From Nitrososphaeraceae archaeon (lineage in GTDB: Archaea; Thermoproteota; Nitrososphaeria; Nitrososphaerales; Nitrososphaeraceae): a stretch of 64,000 bases of DNA. Position 1 is the first letter of the stretch, and each line of letters opens with the position of its first letter. The DNA is taken from assembly GCA_021325295.1 (NCBI GenBank), contig JAJPHM010000031.1, positions 115,542 to 179,541 on the forward strand, given 5' to 3'. Below the pieces are notes generated by a model. The model made no database searches, was not told the origin of the DNA, and was given only the letters and a program-made list of their open reading frames with translations. The translations under genes were made by a program, and so were the position numbers. Below are positions 63,758-64,000 of the stretch, piece after piece.

Positions 63758-64000
63758 ATGGCAATTGACAAAATAGTACAGGGTAAGAAGGCTGCAGGCC
63801 AAAGCAAGCAGCCAGCAGAAAAGTCATGTATAATTAATGAATATTATTCATCCATCCATCCATCCATCCATCCATCCATGAATGCATATTCGTCATCAAT
63901 GAATATTATTCATTCATCTACGCTTGGTTTATTCACAGATTCCTTCGTGAAAATATATTGGTTATTCATTCATCCTGTGCTTGGATTATTCATTTATTCA
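63758..64000 (+). CDS. Possible partial gene running off the window edge
   Basis: An ATG 26 bases after a ttatactt box (63729-63736) opens a frame that is still open at the window end. It begins MAIDKIVQGKKAAGQSKQ, then passes through the tetranucleotide repeat (a Ser-Ile-His-Pro run). The promoter and basic N-terminus support a real start, but translation through simple repeats may be accidental. Not a family I can name. Confidence 0.3.
   Translation, partial: MAIDKIVQGKKAAGQSKQPAEKSCIINEYYSSIHPSIHPSMNAYSSSMNIIHSSTLGLFTDSFVKIYWLFIHPVLGLFIYS
63836..64000 (+). repeat. Repeat-rich edge: CATC microsatellite, palindromes and 56-base direct repeat
   Basis: A run of (TCCA)n spans about 63848-63879. 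The 15-base near-perfect inverted repeat ATGAATATTATTCAT occurs twice (63837-63851 and 63899-63913). TTATTCATTCATC followed by a GCTTGG-x-TTATTCA core recurs at 63906 and 63962, a period of 56 bases. The array may continue beyond the window. Confidence 0.7.

Noticed and set aside
63848..63879. CATC run as a CRISPR-like array
   Set aside because: The units are 4 bases with no spacers, so it is a microsatellite.

Overview
The window reads as a chromosomal segment of an ammonia-oxidising-type thaumarchaeon (Nitrososphaerota), most like the soil Nitrososphaera group. The main reasons are archaeal information-processing genes (Alba, ribosomal S17e, EF-1 beta, archaeal DnaG, CDC48, a KEOPS subunit), LysW-carrier lysine/arginine synthesis, an inositol-phosphate synthase, a Rieske/cytochrome b operon with cupredoxins, a Ser-type archaeosortase-like protein, and intron-containing tRNAs. 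Many genes have a TATA box about 25-30 bases before the start codon, so most transcripts look leaderless, and TTG and GTG starts are common. No rRNA, CRISPR array or prophage was seen.

Layout. 0.1-10.5 kb: tRNA-Arg, a double-cupredoxin membrane protein, a JAMM peptidase lacking a normal start, AspRS, a NusA-like KH protein, an orphan OppD-like ATPase, an XPD/DinG-like helicase, the archaeosortase-like protein, Y-family polymerase, a possible small RNA and Alba. 10.5-21 kb: LysE-type exporter, radical SAM protein, a cysteinyl-tRNA-synthetase paralogue coupled to a GNAT acetyltransferase, inositol-phosphate synthase and SMC. 21-33 kb: small zinc proteins, ProRS, Nre repair protein, a receiver protein, FAD synthase-like and riboflavin kinase genes, DnaG and a TOPRIM protein, a glutamine amidotransferase, a THUMP protein, then an operon TatD / S17e / MoaD-like / Cgi121.

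33-48 kb: a decayed IS605-type tnpB element next to an intron-containing tRNA-Gln, a 2-hydroxyacid dehydrogenase, a base-excision-repair pair (Mpg and family 4 UDG), a cation/proton antiporter, small membrane or secreted proteins, OGG, and the complex III operon (Rieske, cytochrome b, a 38-residue peptide, cupredoxin). 48-55 kb: DphB fused to a DUF357-like region, the homocitrate synthase-LysW-LysX-LysK operon, and ArgH. 55-64 kb: a MIP18-type Fe-S factor, the succinate dehydrogenase operon with an extra 31-residue Cys-containing peptide, geranylgeranyl reductase, a zinc ribbon protein with EF-1 beta, CDC48, and a repeat-rich end.

The points most worth a second look are these. (1) The CysRS paralogue plus GNAT pair resembles the mycothiol enzymes MshC/MshD and lies 1 kb from inositol-phosphate synthase. 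(2) A MoaD-like protein ends in GGS, while a JAMM peptidase and a CDC48 with a proteasome-docking C-terminus are in the same window. (3) LysW ends in Gln rather than the expected Glu. (4) Two unannotated peptides sit inside respiratory operons. (5) tRNA-Gln carries a D-arm intron. (6) There is a candidate three-way-junction small RNA upstream of alba.
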